Below, in pieces: positions 1 to 8,780 of a stretch of 64,000 nt of DNA. The first letter of the stretch is position 1, and each line of letters starts with the position of its first letter. A program made the position numbers and the translations under genes. The notes beneath the pieces were generated by a model. The model was not told the origin of the DNA. It ran no database searches and saw only the letters and a program-made list of their open reading frames with translations. Origin of the DNA: Bog-473 sp963770645. Lineage in GTDB: Bacteria > Actinomycetota > Acidimicrobiia > Acidimicrobiales > RAAP-2. The DNA lies in NCBI GenBank assembly GCA_963770645.1, contig CAVYQL010000004.1, forward strand, positions 62,001 through 126,000, written 5' to 3'.

Positions 1-1
1 C

Positions 2-706
2 CGGCCCATCCTGACCGATGACGACCTTCGCTGGGCGACTCGTTACCAACCCGGTGGCCGGCGTGCCCTCCTCGGAGGCGACTTCTTCGACGCCATCCAG
101 CTCGACGATGGCACGGTGCGCGCCATCGTCGGCGACGTGTGCGGACACGGGCCCGACGAGGCCGCGCTGGGCGTCGCGCTGCGAGTGGCCTGGCGCGCCC
201 TCGTGCTGGCCGACCAACCGCCCGATGTGACCCTTCCGGCGCTGCACCGCGTCGTGGAAGCAGAGCGCCAGAGCGAGGAGATCTTTGCCACTGTGTGCGA
301 TCTGGAACTGCATCCGGATCGCCAGCACGCGGGGATGCACCTGGCAGGGCACCCCAGCCCGATCCTGATCTCCGGAGGGAACGCGTCCGAGTTGCCCGTC
401 GAAACCCGCGGGCCGCTCCTGGGCGTGTTCGAGGACTCGAAATGGCCGACCAACCAGGTCGAGCTCGGACCTGAGTGGACTCTGGTCATCTTCACCGACG
501 GGATCATCGAGGGCCGCGACGGCAAGGGCGACCGCTTCGAGGCGGCGGGACTGGCTCGGCTGGCGCTCCAGTCGATGGAGCGCTCCGACAACCTCGAAGA
601 GCTGGCAGACGAGCTGATCCTTGCGACCGAGGAGGCCAACGGCGAACCGCTGCGTGACGACGTCGCACTCCTCCTCCTCTCGACGTCGACGCACTGGTCG
701 CGCTGA
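2..706 (+). CDS. PP2C-family (RsbU/SpoIIE-type) serine phosphatase, 5' end cut off
   Basis: The frame is open from base 2, so the N-terminus lies outside the window. The visible 234 residues carry the PP2C phosphatase core: a GGDFFDA segment, then GDVCGHG with the metal-binding Asp, a central LAGHPSPIL strand, a FTDGIIEGRD motif and a terminal LRDDVALLLL motif. These are the hallmarks of the RsbU/SpoIIE group, which dephosphorylate anti-sigma-factor antagonists or act at the output of partner-switching pathways. The gene is followed after 14 bases by a histidine kinase and a response regulator on the same strand, so it probably belongs to one signalling operon. Any sensory domain would be in the missing part. 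Confidence 0.85.
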   Translation, partial: RPILTDDDLRWATRYQPGGRRALLGGDFFDAIQLDDGTVRAIVGDVCGHGPDEAALGVALRVAWRALVLADQPPDVTLPALHRVVEAERQSEEIFATVCDLELHPDRQHAGMHLAGHPSPILISGGNASELPVETRGPLLGVFEDSKWPTNQVELGPEWTLVIFTDGIIEGRDGKGDRFEAAGLARLALQSMERSDNLEELADELILATEEANGEPLRDDVALLLLSTSTHWSR

Positions 707-720
707 TCGCGACCTCGACC

Positions 721-2289
721 GTGAGTACGACGGGCGACGGCACTCGGCACGTTCCGAACCGGCGGCGGAGCCTGCGCCGGAGCCTGAACGTGCTCACCGT
801 CGTCGTGGCAGTTGCGCTCGTCGCCGTCGCAGTGGTGTCCTCCATTGCTCTCGTCCACCTCGTCGACTCGCGTCATGCGATCCTGGACCAGACCGACCCG
901 GCCAGCCTGAGCGCCGACCAGCTCCTGGTGGCGTATGTCGACGAGGAGACCGGCGTCCGCGGCTACATCCTGGGCCGCAACACGGCATACCTCCAGCCCG
1001 CCCTGTCAGGCCTGAAGGAGCAATTGAGCGCCGCGCACAATCTCAACGAGCAGCTGCAGAATCAGCCAAACCTGCTCCGGCTGGCGCACGCCGCTGAAGC
1101 CGCGGGACGCGTGTGGGTGTCGACATGGGTCGTGCCGGCCGTCGAAGCGACCGTGAAGGGCAGCAGTGCGTACGCCACGCCCGCCGCGCTCACCAACGAA
1201 AAAGATCTGCTGGAGCGCACGCGCAACGACATGGCAGCCCTCGACCACCAGCTCGCGCTCAGGCGGACTATGGACGGGGACAATCTCACCACCGCGACCG
1301 AGCTCCTGGCCCTCGTGGTGGGTGGCGGTGTCCTCCTCCTCATCGGCGGACTGATCGTCCTGCGGATCATCCTGCGCCGCTGGGTCACCGCACCGTTGGC
1401 ACTGGTGTCGTCCGACGCACGGACCGTCGCCAGCGGGGATCTCGGACACTCGATCTCCACCCCCGAGCCCGTCGAGATCCTCGACCTGGCGACGGACATC
1501 GAGGCCATGCGCCAACAGATCATCCACGAGTTGCTCGCCGTCGAAGCAGCGCGAGCCGAGCTTGACGAACGAAACGAGGACCTGCGCCGTTCCAACCAGG
1601 AGCTCGAGCAATTCGCCTATGTGGCCTCACACGACCTGCAGGAGCCGCTCCGCAAGGTGACGAGCTTCGTCCAGTTGCTCCAACAGCGCTACGAGGGTCA
1701 TCTCGACGAGCGGGCGGACCAGTACATTGCTTTCGCCGTCGACGGGGCCACACGGATGCAGCAACTGATCAGCGACCTGCTGGCATTCTCGCGGGTGGGA
1801 CGGGACACCGACCGCTTCGAGGTGGTCCCGATGGCCGACTGTCTCAGGGGTGCCCTCGACAACATGGAATCCGCCATGGCGGAGTGCGCCGCCCGCGTCG
1901 ACGTGGCGCTCCTGCCTGACGTGTGCGGCGACCGCGCCTTGTTGATCTCGCTCTGGCAGAACCTGATCGCGAACTCCGTCAAGTTCCACGAACCAGATGC
2001 TGCGGCCGAGATCGTGATTGACGTCGTGCTCGGCCCGAACCAGCAGGAGTGGCAGTTCAGCGTCGCCGACAACGGGATCGGGATCGAGCCTCGGTTTGCC
2101 GAGAAGATCTTCGTCATCTTCCAGCGGCTGCACGGGCGGGACAGCTACCCCGGGACCGGCATCGGGCTCGCCCTTTGCCAAAAGATCGTCGACTTTCACG
2201 GCGGACGGATTTGGCTCGACACCTCCAATCGGGACGGGACGCGGATCTGCTTTACTCTTCCGGTGGTCGGGACGGAGGGTGACGCATGA
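721..2289 (+). CDS. Membrane histidine kinase, CHASE3-HAMP-HisKA-HATPase
   Basis: This 522-residue sensor kinase starts at GTG 721. Membrane segments at about 22-46 and 196-219 flank an extracytoplasmic region of about 150 residues that reads like CHASE3 (EETGVRGYIL). A HAMP segment and coiled coil follow at about 220-300. The phospho-accepting His is 304 in a VASHDLQEPL box, typical of phytochrome-like kinases. ATP-binding motifs are the N-box near 414-418, DNGIGIEP at 450 and GTGIGLAL near 480. Its stop overlaps the start of the response regulator downstream by 4 bases (ATGA), so the two are translationally coupled and probably form a cognate pair. The signal it senses is unknown. Confidence 0.9.
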   Translation: MSTTGDGTRHVPNRRRSLRRSLNVLTVVVAVALVAVAVVSSIALVHLVDSRHAILDQTDPASLSADQLLVAYVDEETGVRGYILGRNTAYLQPALSGLKEQLSAAHNLNEQLQNQPNLLRLAHAAEAAGRVWVSTWVVPAVEATVKGSSAYATPAALTNEKDLLERTRNDMAALDHQLALRRTMDGDNLTTATELLALVVGGGVLLLIGGLIVLRIILRRWVTAPLALVSSDARTVASGDLGHSISTPEPVEILDLATDIEAMRQQIIHELLAVEAARAELDERNEDLRRSNQELEQFAYVASHDLQEPLRKVTSFVQLLQQRYEGHLDERADQYIAFAVDGATRMQQLISDLLAFSRVGRDTDRFEVVPMADCLRGALDNMESAMAECAARVDVALLPDVCGDRALLISLWQNLIANSVKFHEPDAAAEIVIDVVLGPNQQEWQFSVADNGIGIEPRFAEKIFVIFQRLHGRDSYPGTGIGLALCQKIVDFHGGRIWLDTSNRDGTRICFTLPVVGTEGDA

Positions 2290-2741
2290 TCGACGCAACG
2301 CCGAACGCACGCATCGACCTGCTGCTCGTTGAAGACGACCCCGGCGACGCGGTGATGACGCAAGAGGCGCTGTCCAACGCCAAGGTGCTGCACAATCTCC
2401 ATGTCGTCGACAACGGCGAGGCCGCCATCTCGTTCCTGCGGCAGGAGGCACCCTACGCAGACGCACCACGCCCCGACCTGATCTTCCTCGACCTCAACCT
2501 CCCCCGGGTCGACGGGCGCGAGGTGCTGGCCTTCGTGAAGGGCGACGCGTCGCTCCGGCGGATCCCGCTCGTGGTCCTGACCACGTCGGACTCCGAGGAC
2601 GACATCGCCACGAGCTATGACCTGCAGGCGAACGCCTTCGTCACCAAGCCCGTCGACTTCAGCTCTTTTCTCAGTGCGGTGCGCCAGGTCGACGAATTCT
2701 TCCTGACCGTCGCCCGTCTTCCCCCGAACCCCAAGGACTGA
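2286..2741 (+). CDS. Single-domain response regulator (Rcp1/CheY type)
   Basis: This 151-residue protein is a receiver domain with no output domain. The acidic pocket is VEDDP near residues 15-19, the phospho-acceptor is Asp69 in LIFLDLNLP, the conserved Thr lies in VVLTTSD near 98-102, and the switch Lys is 121 in VTKPVDF. Length and motif spacing match the Rcp1 regulators paired with phytochrome-type kinases. It overlaps the kinase gene by 4 bases. With no DNA-binding domain it must act by protein contact or as a phosphorelay intermediate. The PP2C phosphatase upstream is a possible partner, but that is inference from position. Confidence 0.9.
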   Translation: MIDATPNARIDLLLVEDDPGDAVMTQEALSNAKVLHNLHVVDNGEAAISFLRQEAPYADAPRPDLIFLDLNLPRVDGREVLAFVKGDASLRRIPLVVLTTSDSEDDIATSYDLQANAFVTKPVDFSSFLSAVRQVDEFFLTVARLPPNPKD

Positions 2742-2756
2742 GCCCCGCCAAGGCCC

Positions 2757-3866
2757 TCAGCGCATCAGCGTGTGCAGCCGCGCCAGCACCGCGTCCACCA
2801 CCTCGGAGGTCGACGCGTCGCCGCCGAGGTCGAAGGTGCGAATCCCGTCGGCCGCCACACCGAGGGTGGCACGGCGCAGGCCCGTGGCCGCCTCCGCCAC
2901 CTCCGCGTCGCCGCGCGCGGCGTAGTCCAAGACGGCGGCACATGCGAGCAGCATGGCCATAGGGTTGGCCACGTTCTTTCCCATCAGTGCCGGCGCCGTG
3001 CCGTGGGGGGCTTCGGCCATGGCGACGACGGCCTGCAGATCGTCGTCGAGACCGAGGAGGACGGACTCGGCGCCGGCGATGGAGCCGAACAGGGCGAGGA
3101 CAAGGTCCGACATGCAGTCCCCGTCCCGGTTGAGCGTCGGCACGACGAGCGCGCTGTGGCTCGACTCGGTCAGCAGGCCCGCGTAGGCGGCGTCGATGAG
3201 CGTTGGCCGGTACACCACGTCGGGATACCGGCCGGCCGCGGCGTCCATCTCCTCCTTGAGCATCCCCTCGTAGACGGTCGACACCGTCCATTTCGGGCCG
3301 CCGTACACGATGGCGCCCATCTGGACTGCCGTGCGGAACGAGAACTCGGCCACCGAGCGGCACACCGAGCGGTCGATGCGCTCGGTCCGCCACGCCTGCT
3401 CGCCGGTGCTGCCCGGCGTGCCGGTCCGCCGCTCCTCTGCGCCGTACGCGTCGCCGACCGCCATGCGCACCACGACAATCGGGTGGACGACCGACGCCGG
3501 TGGCGCAACGCCCGGGATGCGCCGGCCGGTGCGGACGATGACGCTCCCGCCCACCCCCTCGCGCAAGATCCGATTCGGGCTCCCTACGTCGCCGGTGCGC
3601 TCAGGAGTGATCGTCGCCGCCTTCAGGCCGAGCCCCGTTTTCCGCATGGCGGCCGCCGCGTCCCGCACGACTTCGTTGGCGGTGGCACGCCGGTTCTCGA
3701 GCGACAGGTCGAAGTGGATGAGCTCGATCTCGAAGCCGAGCACGCTCGGATCGAGGACGCGCAACGCCTCGATGAGGAGCTCCTGTCCCGTCTCGTCGCC
3801 GTCGCAGACGATGATGCGCCGGGCATCGGTCACCGTGCTCAGCCCCAGTCGTGCCGTCTCGACCAC
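2757..3866 (-). CDS. Isocitrate/isopropylmalate dehydrogenase family protein
   Basis: This 369-residue protein has the signatures of the metal-dependent beta-decarboxylating dehydrogenases: NRDGDCMSDL near 245-254 with the Asp pair that binds divalent metal, and EAPHGTAPALMGKNVANP near 285-302, the nucleotide-binding loop of the family. The SPNRILREGVGG stretch near 95 corresponds to the substrate Ser/Asn region. Substrate specificity (isocitrate, 3-isopropylmalate, tartrate or homoisocitrate) cannot be settled by eye. The start is GTG 3866; a second GTG lies 12 codons in. It converges on the response regulator with a 15-base gap and has no obvious operon partner. Confidence 0.75.
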   Translation of the reverse strand: MVETARLGLSTVTDARRIIVCDGDETGQELLIEALRVLDPSVLGFEIELIHFDLSLENRRATANEVVRDAAAAMRKTGLGLKAATITPERTGDVGSPNRILREGVGGSVIVRTGRRIPGVAPPASVVHPIVVVRMAVGDAYGAEERRTGTPGSTGEQAWRTERIDRSVCRSVAEFSFRTAVQMGAIVYGGPKWTVSTVYEGMLKEEMDAAAGRYPDVVYRPTLIDAAYAGLLTESSHSALVVPTLNRDGDCMSDLVLALFGSIAGAESVLLGLDDDLQAVVAMAEAPHGTAPALMGKNVANPMAMLLACAAVLDYAARGDAEVAEAATGLRRATLGVAADGIRTFDLGGDASTSEVVDAVLARLHTLMR

Positions 3867-4187
3867 AGTCCGTTCTCACCGGCGACGCCGGGAAGGACGC
3901 CGAGGACCTGGTCGACCGGGAACACGCCCTCGCCGCGAGCGTGGCACGTCCCGCGACGCGGCACTCCAACGCCCCGGGGCGGGCGTCGGCAGGGCACCAG
4001 ATCCAATCGCATGGCAGCCTCCCGTTCGACGGCGCAATCCTACGGGTCGCGCGCTCCAGCCGTCCTTGTTCATCCGTCCTTGTTCATGACGTCTGCTACG
4101 GGGGCTTCGCCGCCCCGACCCTCCGCCTGAGCAGGATCCCGGGGGGCGGACCGGGGCGCGCGCATAGATGCCCGGCAATGCGGGAAC
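3867..4187. other. Intergenic region with a 14-bp tandem duplication
   Basis: No convincing gene is visible in this stretch of about 320 bases between the divergent dehydrogenase and TIG-domain genes. It contains an exact 14-bp tandem duplication (unit CCGTCCTTGTTCAT) at 4060-4087. Promoters for both flanking genes probably lie here, but I cannot place them. Confidence 0.4.
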
Positions 4188-5054
4188 ATGTCGCGCAGAG
4201 AAGCCATGACGGAAGGACCGGCGTCCGAGCCACCCCAGGGCACACCAGGGCGGCGCGCTCTGGGTGCGATGGAAAGCGCCGTGCGGCGCGTTCGGGAGTC
4301 CGCGGGCGATCCCCCGATGCCCCCGTCCGTCGTCGTACGCCGCCCGCCCGAGCGACCCCCTCCCGAGCCCCGGGCCACCGAGCATCGGCCCACCCAGCCC
4401 CGGCCCGCCCAACCGAACCTGCCACCTGGGCGGGCTGACGCTCCTGTCGTCGTAGAGACGACCCATCCATCGAGCGAAGGTGGATCCCGATGGGGAGACC
4501 GACGGAGCGAGCGGTGGCTGGCCGGCGCCGTGATCGCGGTCGCGGTCTTGGTCGTCGGGGCGGCGGTGGCCCTCGCGGCCTCCCTCTCTGGTAACGGCGC
4601 CCCGGCCCCGAGCCCGGTCACGGTGGCCGCACCCACGGTCCCCCATGGCCATGCACACGCTGGGAATACGTCTGGACACGGCGGGGCGACGCCCTCCGTT
4701 CGGCCATCGACCTCGACCACCTCGCCGCCAGCGGCCTCCTCGACCACCAGCACGACCGGCACGACCACCACGGCGAGCACACCCCCCGCCGTCCCCGGAG
4801 CGGCACCCGTCATCGCCGGGCTGAATCCGGCCAGCGGAGGGCCAGGTCAGACGGTCCAGGTGGCCGGAGCGAACTTCCTCAGCACCAGCGGCCAGATCGT
4901 GGCCACCTTCAACGGCCAGGTCGCCCCCACCAGCTGCCCCGCACAGAACACGTGCATGGTCACGGTCCCGCTGATGACCGGCTCGTCGTCCGCTCAGGTC
5001 GTCATCACCACGGCCAACGGGGCGTCCAACCCCGAGACGTTCACCTACAGCTGA
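4188..5054 (+). CDS. Membrane-anchored protein with C-terminal IPT/TIG domain
   Basis: A Pro/Arg-rich cytoplasmic segment (1-110) is followed by one membrane helix near 112-134 (AVIAVAVLVVGAAVALAA), a long Ser/Thr/Pro-rich linker and a C-terminal Ig-like fold of about 85 residues. That last part begins PVIAGLNPASGGPGQTVQVAG, reading like an IPT/TIG domain, and has two Cys residues that could pair. The layout suggests a protein displayed outside the membrane; its ligand is unknown. ATG 4188 and ATG 4206 are both possible starts and neither has a strong ribosome site. The gene is monocistronic, converging on the MFS transporter gene. Confidence 0.65.
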   Translation: MSRREAMTEGPASEPPQGTPGRRALGAMESAVRRVRESAGDPPMPPSVVVRRPPERPPPEPRATEHRPTQPRPAQPNLPPGRADAPVVVETTHPSSEGGSRWGDRRSERWLAGAVIAVAVLVVGAAVALAASLSGNGAPAPSPVTVAAPTVPHGHAHAGNTSGHGGATPSVRPSTSTTSPPAASSTTSTTGTTTTASTPPAVPGAAPVIAGLNPASGGPGQTVQVAGANFLSTSGQIVATFNGQVAPTSCPAQNTCMVTVPLMTGSSSAQVVITTANGASNPETFTYS

Positions 5055-5071
5055 CGCGGTCCAACGCGTGA

Positions 5072-5133
5072 GCCGGTCCTGCGCGTCCTGCCGGTTCAGC
5101 CTGTCCTGCACGTTCAGCCGATCCTGTCGGTGC
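5072..5133. repeat. Degenerate 18-bp tandem repeat between convergent genes
   Basis: Two adjacent 18-bp units (5093-5110 and 5111-5128 by my reading) agree at 14 positions. They are preceded by a partial GTCCTG-rich copy. The repeat fills the gap between two convergent stop codons. The word CACGTTCAGCC at 5109-5119 is nearly repeated in another gene-end repeat at 49526-49577. Confidence 0.6.
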
Positions 5134-6426
5134 TCACTCGGGCCAGAGCGACTCGGGCTCACGGCCCTTCGTCTCGGGCACCAGCCAGAACAGCACGGCC
5201 GCAATGGCACCAGCGGGGAGAAAGGTCAGCTCGGCCGCCACTGCGAACCGGTTCCCCACGTTGGCCACCGCGCCGAAGAAGACGAGTCCGACGACCGCCC
5301 CGAGCACGGATGCGGTCACCGACCAGCCGACCACCGACGCGCGCACGGAGGTCGGGAACAACTCGGTGAGCAGCGCGCCGAGTGCGGGCGCAAAGATCGA
5401 CCCGGCCAAGACCCCGAGCACGTAGCCCACGACGAGCGCGGCCGACGAGCCCGAGTAGGCCAGGGTGGGTGTCAATGCGACTGCGACCATGGCGAGCGAG
5501 CCGGTCGGGCGCCGGCCGAGGTGGTCGGCGAGCCAGCGCCCGACCACCAGCCCGACCAACCCGAACGCGCCTGCCGCCACCACCATCAGCGCGCTGACAT
5601 AGCCCTTCTGATGCACAACGTCCTGCGCGTACAGGAATACGAAACTGTTGGCCGGCCCGGTGATGACCGAAATGGCGAAGCCGATGAGACAGAGGACGGC
5701 GAGGCGGTTGCGATAGCGAGGGCCGACCGCGCCCAGGACGGGCGTCGGATGTTCGCCTGCCGCCTGCGCCACCATGAAACGATTGGGCTCCTCCACCCAA
5801 TTGCGCAACGCCACGACCACCACCAGGGGGACCACCGCCAACGCGAAGATCCCCCGGAATCCGAGCGCGCCCGCCGCGAGGCTGTGCGCGATCGCGGACA
5901 GGCCGGCGCCGACGCCGTATCCGCCGGCGATCAACGCGATGGCCGCCGCCCGGTCGCTTGCTGCCGTCTCCTCCGCCGCCATCACCTCGGCCAGAGCGTT
6001 GGTGGCGCTGAGAAGCGGGCGGCCCAGGGCGAAGATGACGACGAACCACCAATACCCCGGGCTTGCCGCAGCGGCCGCGGTCAGCGCCAGACCCCCGACC
6101 GTCACGACGAGGATGACCGGTCGCCGACCCAACTTGTCCGCGATGCCGATCACGGGCAAGCTCCCGAGCGAGGCCAGTCTGATCACAGCCAGGCCCACCC
6201 CGAGACTCGTGGCCGACAGGCCCACCTTGTCGGCGATCGTGCTGCCTGACACGACGTGACCCAGCTGCGTGGAGACGTCACCCAGCGCCGCCACCACGCT
6301 GAATTGCCCGAACCCCGAGGCGAGCGCCGTGATCGCCACGGCGACGACGGCGCGATCCGACCAGCGGTGCAGATGAAGCGGTCCGGCGGCGTCCGCCGGG
6401 TCTCCGGCCTCCCGCGAGGGCATCAT
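5134..6426 (-). CDS. Major facilitator superfamily transporter
   Basis: This is a roughly 430-residue polytopic protein with about 12 hydrophobic segments. The MFS loop motif appears as GIADKLGRRPVIL between helices 2 and 3 and again as WLADHLGRRPTG in the second half, showing the duplicated 6+6 structure. The C-terminus ends PETKGREPESLWPE, where the PETKG motif is typical of the sugar/aromatic-acid transporter branch. The substrate is not predictable. ATG 6426 is preferred over the upstream in-frame start at 6468, because the extra residues are low-complexity. No operon partner is evident. Confidence 0.85.
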   Translation of the reverse strand: MMPSREAGDPADAAGPLHLHRWSDRAVVAVAITALASGFGQFSVVAALGDVSTQLGHVVSGSTIADKVGLSATSLGVGLAVIRLASLGSLPVIGIADKLGRRPVILVVTVGGLALTAAAAASPGYWWFVVIFALGRPLLSATNALAEVMAAEETAASDRAAAIALIAGGYGVGAGLSAIAHSLAAGALGFRGIFALAVVPLVVVVALRNWVEEPNRFMVAQAAGEHPTPVLGAVGPRYRNRLAVLCLIGFAISVITGPANSFVFLYAQDVVHQKGYVSALMVVAAGAFGLVGLVVGRWLADHLGRRPTGSLAMVAVALTPTLAYSGSSAALVVGYVLGVLAGSIFAPALGALLTELFPTSVRASVVGWSVTASVLGAVVGLVFFGAVANVGNRFAVAAELTFLPAGAIAAVLFWLVPETKGREPESLWPE

Positions 6427-6517
6427 GCGACCACTCGTCCACGGACGTCCCGATGCACGTTGTGGCAACCGATCAGCTCGGCGTGGCTACGCCCTTCACC
6501 GCGAGATTGGGGCAAGG

Positions 6518-7183
6518 TCAGTGCGCTCTCGCGTCGGGCGATTGGTCGGCGGCACGTCGGAGGAGACCGATCACCTCGTCGTCGGTCGTCTGGGAGAAGT
6601 CCTCGTACCACTCTCCCACCGCGTAAAAGGGGTCAGGTGCGGCCACGTACACCACCTCGTCACAGACGCCGCGGACAAGCCCGAGCGCCGGGCGCGAGAC
6701 GACGGGCGCGGCGAGCACGACGCGCCGCGCGCCCTGGTTGCGGGCGACCAAGCAGGCGGCACGCGCCGACGACCCGGTGGCGACACCGTCGTCGACGACC
6801 ACGGTCTGGCGCTCCGAGAGGTCGACACGGGCGACGCCTCCGCGGTAGTGCGCTGCCCGGCGTTCGAGTTCGGCACGCTCATGGCGCTCGATGTCGCCCA
6901 CGTCGAGGGAGCTCAGCGCGGCTGAACGAGCGACATCCTCGTTCTCGACAAGGACGCCTCCCTCGCCGATGGCACCCATGGCGAGCTCGGGCTGGAAGGG
7001 CACACCGAGCTTCCTGACCACGATGACGTCGAGCGGCGCAGCCAGAGCTCGTGCCACTTCGTAGGCCACGGGCACGCCACCCCGCGGAAGGCCCGCCACC
7101 ACGCTGTCTGCGCCGTCGATGCCGGCCTGCACGACGATGGCAGCCAGGTGATGACCAGCGTCCTCCCGATCACGGAACCTCAT
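6518..7183 (-). CDS. Phosphoribosyltransferase-domain protein
   Basis: This 221-residue protein has the PRPP-binding signature TVVVDDGVATGSSA near residues 126-139 and an N-terminal GLPRGGVPVA loop near 32-41. This matches a bacterial group of stand-alone PRTase-fold proteins often annotated as putative phosphoribosyltransferases, some of which are fused to hydrolases. The substrate base is unknown. The start is fixed by a near-perfect ribosome site, AAGGAGG, 5 bases upstream of ATG 7183. The upstream neighbour is a small HicA-like gene on the opposite strand. Confidence 0.85.
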   Translation of the reverse strand: MRFRDREDAGHHLAAIVVQAGIDGADSVVAGLPRGGVPVAYEVARALAAPLDVIVVRKLGVPFQPELAMGAIGEGGVLVENEDVARSAALSSLDVGDIERHERAELERRAAHYRGGVARVDLSERQTVVVDDGVATGSSARAACLVARNQGARRVVLAAPVVSRPALGLVRGVCDEVVYVAAPDPFYAVGEWYEDFSQTTDDEVIGLLRRAADQSPDARAH

Positions 7184-7311
7184 GACCACCTCCTTGGCGC
7201 CACCGCAAGTCTGCCTTACCCAGATTCGCCCCCTCCGGACGACCGGGTCCGTCCAGGTGCGAGGATTGATCGCCGAGTCGCTCGGTGCGAGTCGAGAGGA
7301 ATGGATTGGAT

Positions 7312-7593
7312 GTGGACGTGCCCGAACACCTCAACAGCCATCAGCGGGACACCCTGGTGCACATCTTCCGCCATCCACTCAGCCACAACCTCGAGTGGCA
7401 CTCGGTCGTCTCATTCCTCGAGGCGGTGGGCACGGTGCAAGAAACGCGCAAGGGGCACTTCCTCGTGACGATCGGTTATGCCACCGGGACCATCGAGGCA
7501 CCGCACCACAAGGACATCGAGGCCGAGCAGCTGGCCATCCTGCGCCGGCTCCTTCGCAAGGCTGGCTACGCCCCCGATTCTGGCCAGAGCTGA
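7312..7593 (+). CDS. Small HicA-like (dsRBD-fold) actinobacterial protein
   Basis: This protein of about 93 residues contains NSHQRDTLVHIFRHP, an EWHSVVSFLEAVG segment and a PHHKDI motif. They resemble a conserved actinobacterial family annotated as HicA-type mRNA-interferase-like. In HicA toxins a conserved His in a GSH motif is catalytic. Here the equivalent central strand reads KGHFLVTIG, so the His is present in a different context. No HicB-like antitoxin gene is adjacent, so a toxin role is doubtful. The start could be GTG 7285, TTG 7306 or GTG 7312. Confidence 0.6.
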   Translation: MDVPEHLNSHQRDTLVHIFRHPLSHNLEWHSVVSFLEAVGTVQETRKGHFLVTIGYATGTIEAPHHKDIEAEQLAILRRLLRKAGYAPDSGQS

Positions 7594-7704
7594 ACCCACG
7601 AGCAGACAAGCACCCGAGCATCGGCAGATGCGCGGGCCCTGGGGATGTCGCGCCGGGCCGCGCGCCGTGCCATCGGCGAGACTGGCCACGATGAGGTCCG
7701 ATCG

Positions 7705-8604
7705 GTGAGCACCCTTCCCGTAGTCGCGGCCGATGTCGGCGGCACACAGATGCGAGCGGCTCTGGTGGACGTCCATGGGGGTCTGCTCCTGCGGCGTTCG
7801 GCCACGACCCCGAACGACGCCGACGTGCCGTCCGCGCTCATCGAGCTGATCGCCGAAGTCGCCGCCGAGCGAGCCCACGGTCAGGCGTCGCACGCCGTCG
7901 TCGGTCTCCCCGGAGCGGTCGACTACGAGCAGGGACGCCTTCTTTGGGCACCGCATCTTCCCGAGGGCTGGCCCGACCTCCTCTCGTGCGACGAGATCTC
8001 CGCCCACCTCAGCCTGCCGGCACACGTAGCCAACGACGCGGATCTCGCTGCAGTGGGCGAGGTCGCATTCGGTGCGGGAGCGGCGGCGGGAGACGTCGCA
8101 TACGTCACCATCTCGACCGGGATCGGTGCCGGCATCGTCCAGAGCGGACGGCTCCTCCGCGGCGCACGTTCACTGGGCGAGGTCGGGCACACGGTCATCG
8201 ACTGGCACGCGTGGCGCCAGGGTCTCCCCAGCACGTTCGAAGAGCTCGGCTCCGGCAGCGGTATCGCGCGCCGAGCCCGCGAGTCTGGGAGCCGATTGGT
8301 CAATGCCGAGGAGATCGATACAGCCGCGCAGCACGGTGACGCCGACGCGATGGCCATCTGGCAGGACGCCGTGACCGCGTGCGCCGTCGGCGTGTCGAAC
8401 CTCGTCATGACCTTCTACCCGAATACCGTCGTGATCGGTGGAGGGCTCGGGCGCCACCCGCGCTTCTTTGCGGCCGTGCGAGAACGGGTCATGGAGCGGA
8501 GCGACAACCATCCCCCGGACCTCGCCGTCGTCCCCTCGGCGCTCGGTGACGACGCCGGCCTGATGGGCGCTGCCCCCTGGCTGGCCTCCCTGGGAGGCGG
8601 CTGA
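7705..8604 (+). CDS. ROK-family sugar kinase without the zinc motif
   Basis: This 299-residue protein has the ROK nucleotide-binding motif ADVGGTQMRAALVD at the N-terminus, GLPGAVD, ANDADLAAVGE (catalytic Asp region) and STGIGAGIV. In canonical ROK kinases a GHxxxxxxG...CxCGxxGCxE zinc motif follows. Here LGEVGHTVIDWHAW keeps the first His but has no Cys cluster, so zinc is probably not bound. GTG 7705 is chosen because a GAGGT sequence precedes it and the kinase fold begins at once. It lies just upstream of a xylose-type ABC transporter, so it may phosphorylate the imported sugar. Confidence 0.8.
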   Translation: MSTLPVVAADVGGTQMRAALVDVHGGLLLRRSATTPNDADVPSALIELIAEVAAERAHGQASHAVVGLPGAVDYEQGRLLWAPHLPEGWPDLLSCDEISAHLSLPAHVANDADLAAVGEVAFGAGAAAGDVAYVTISTGIGAGIVQSGRLLRGARSLGEVGHTVIDWHAWRQGLPSTFEELGSGSGIARRARESGSRLVNAEEIDTAAQHGDADAMAIWQDAVTACAVGVSNLVMTFYPNTVVIGGGLGRHPRFFAAVRERVMERSDNHPPDLAVVPSALGDDAGLMGAAPWLASLGGG

Positions 8605-8686
8605 ATCCCGCCTGCGCGCGACACCCACCGCTCCGACCTGGGATTCCTCAAACGTCTTGCAGAAATCCCCCCACAGCGTTGCGAAC

Positions 8687-8704
8687 TTGAAACAAGATTG
8701 AAAC
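8687..8704. promoter_or_regulatory. Possible operator: two TTGAAAC words 11 bp apart
   Basis: The word TTGAAAC occurs at 8687-8693 and 8698-8704, one helical turn apart, in the 176-bp gap before the sugar-binding protein gene. This spacing suits a DNA-binding regulator. No promoter or cognate regulator could be confirmed. Confidence 0.25.
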
Positions 8705-8780
8705 GCGAACTGCCATCGGCAGGTAGAAGGCAGGGTGCAGGGCCCCGCCCGCCCGGGTGGGCCGGACAGAAGGAGAAAAG

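Noticed and set aside
3876..5210. Minus-strand 444-codon open frame over the TIG-domain gene
   Set aside because: It is Arg/Gly-rich and runs opposite a gene with a clear helix and domain.
7312..7593. Type II toxin-antitoxin pair
   Set aside because: Only the HicA-like half is visible and no adjacent HicB-like gene exists.
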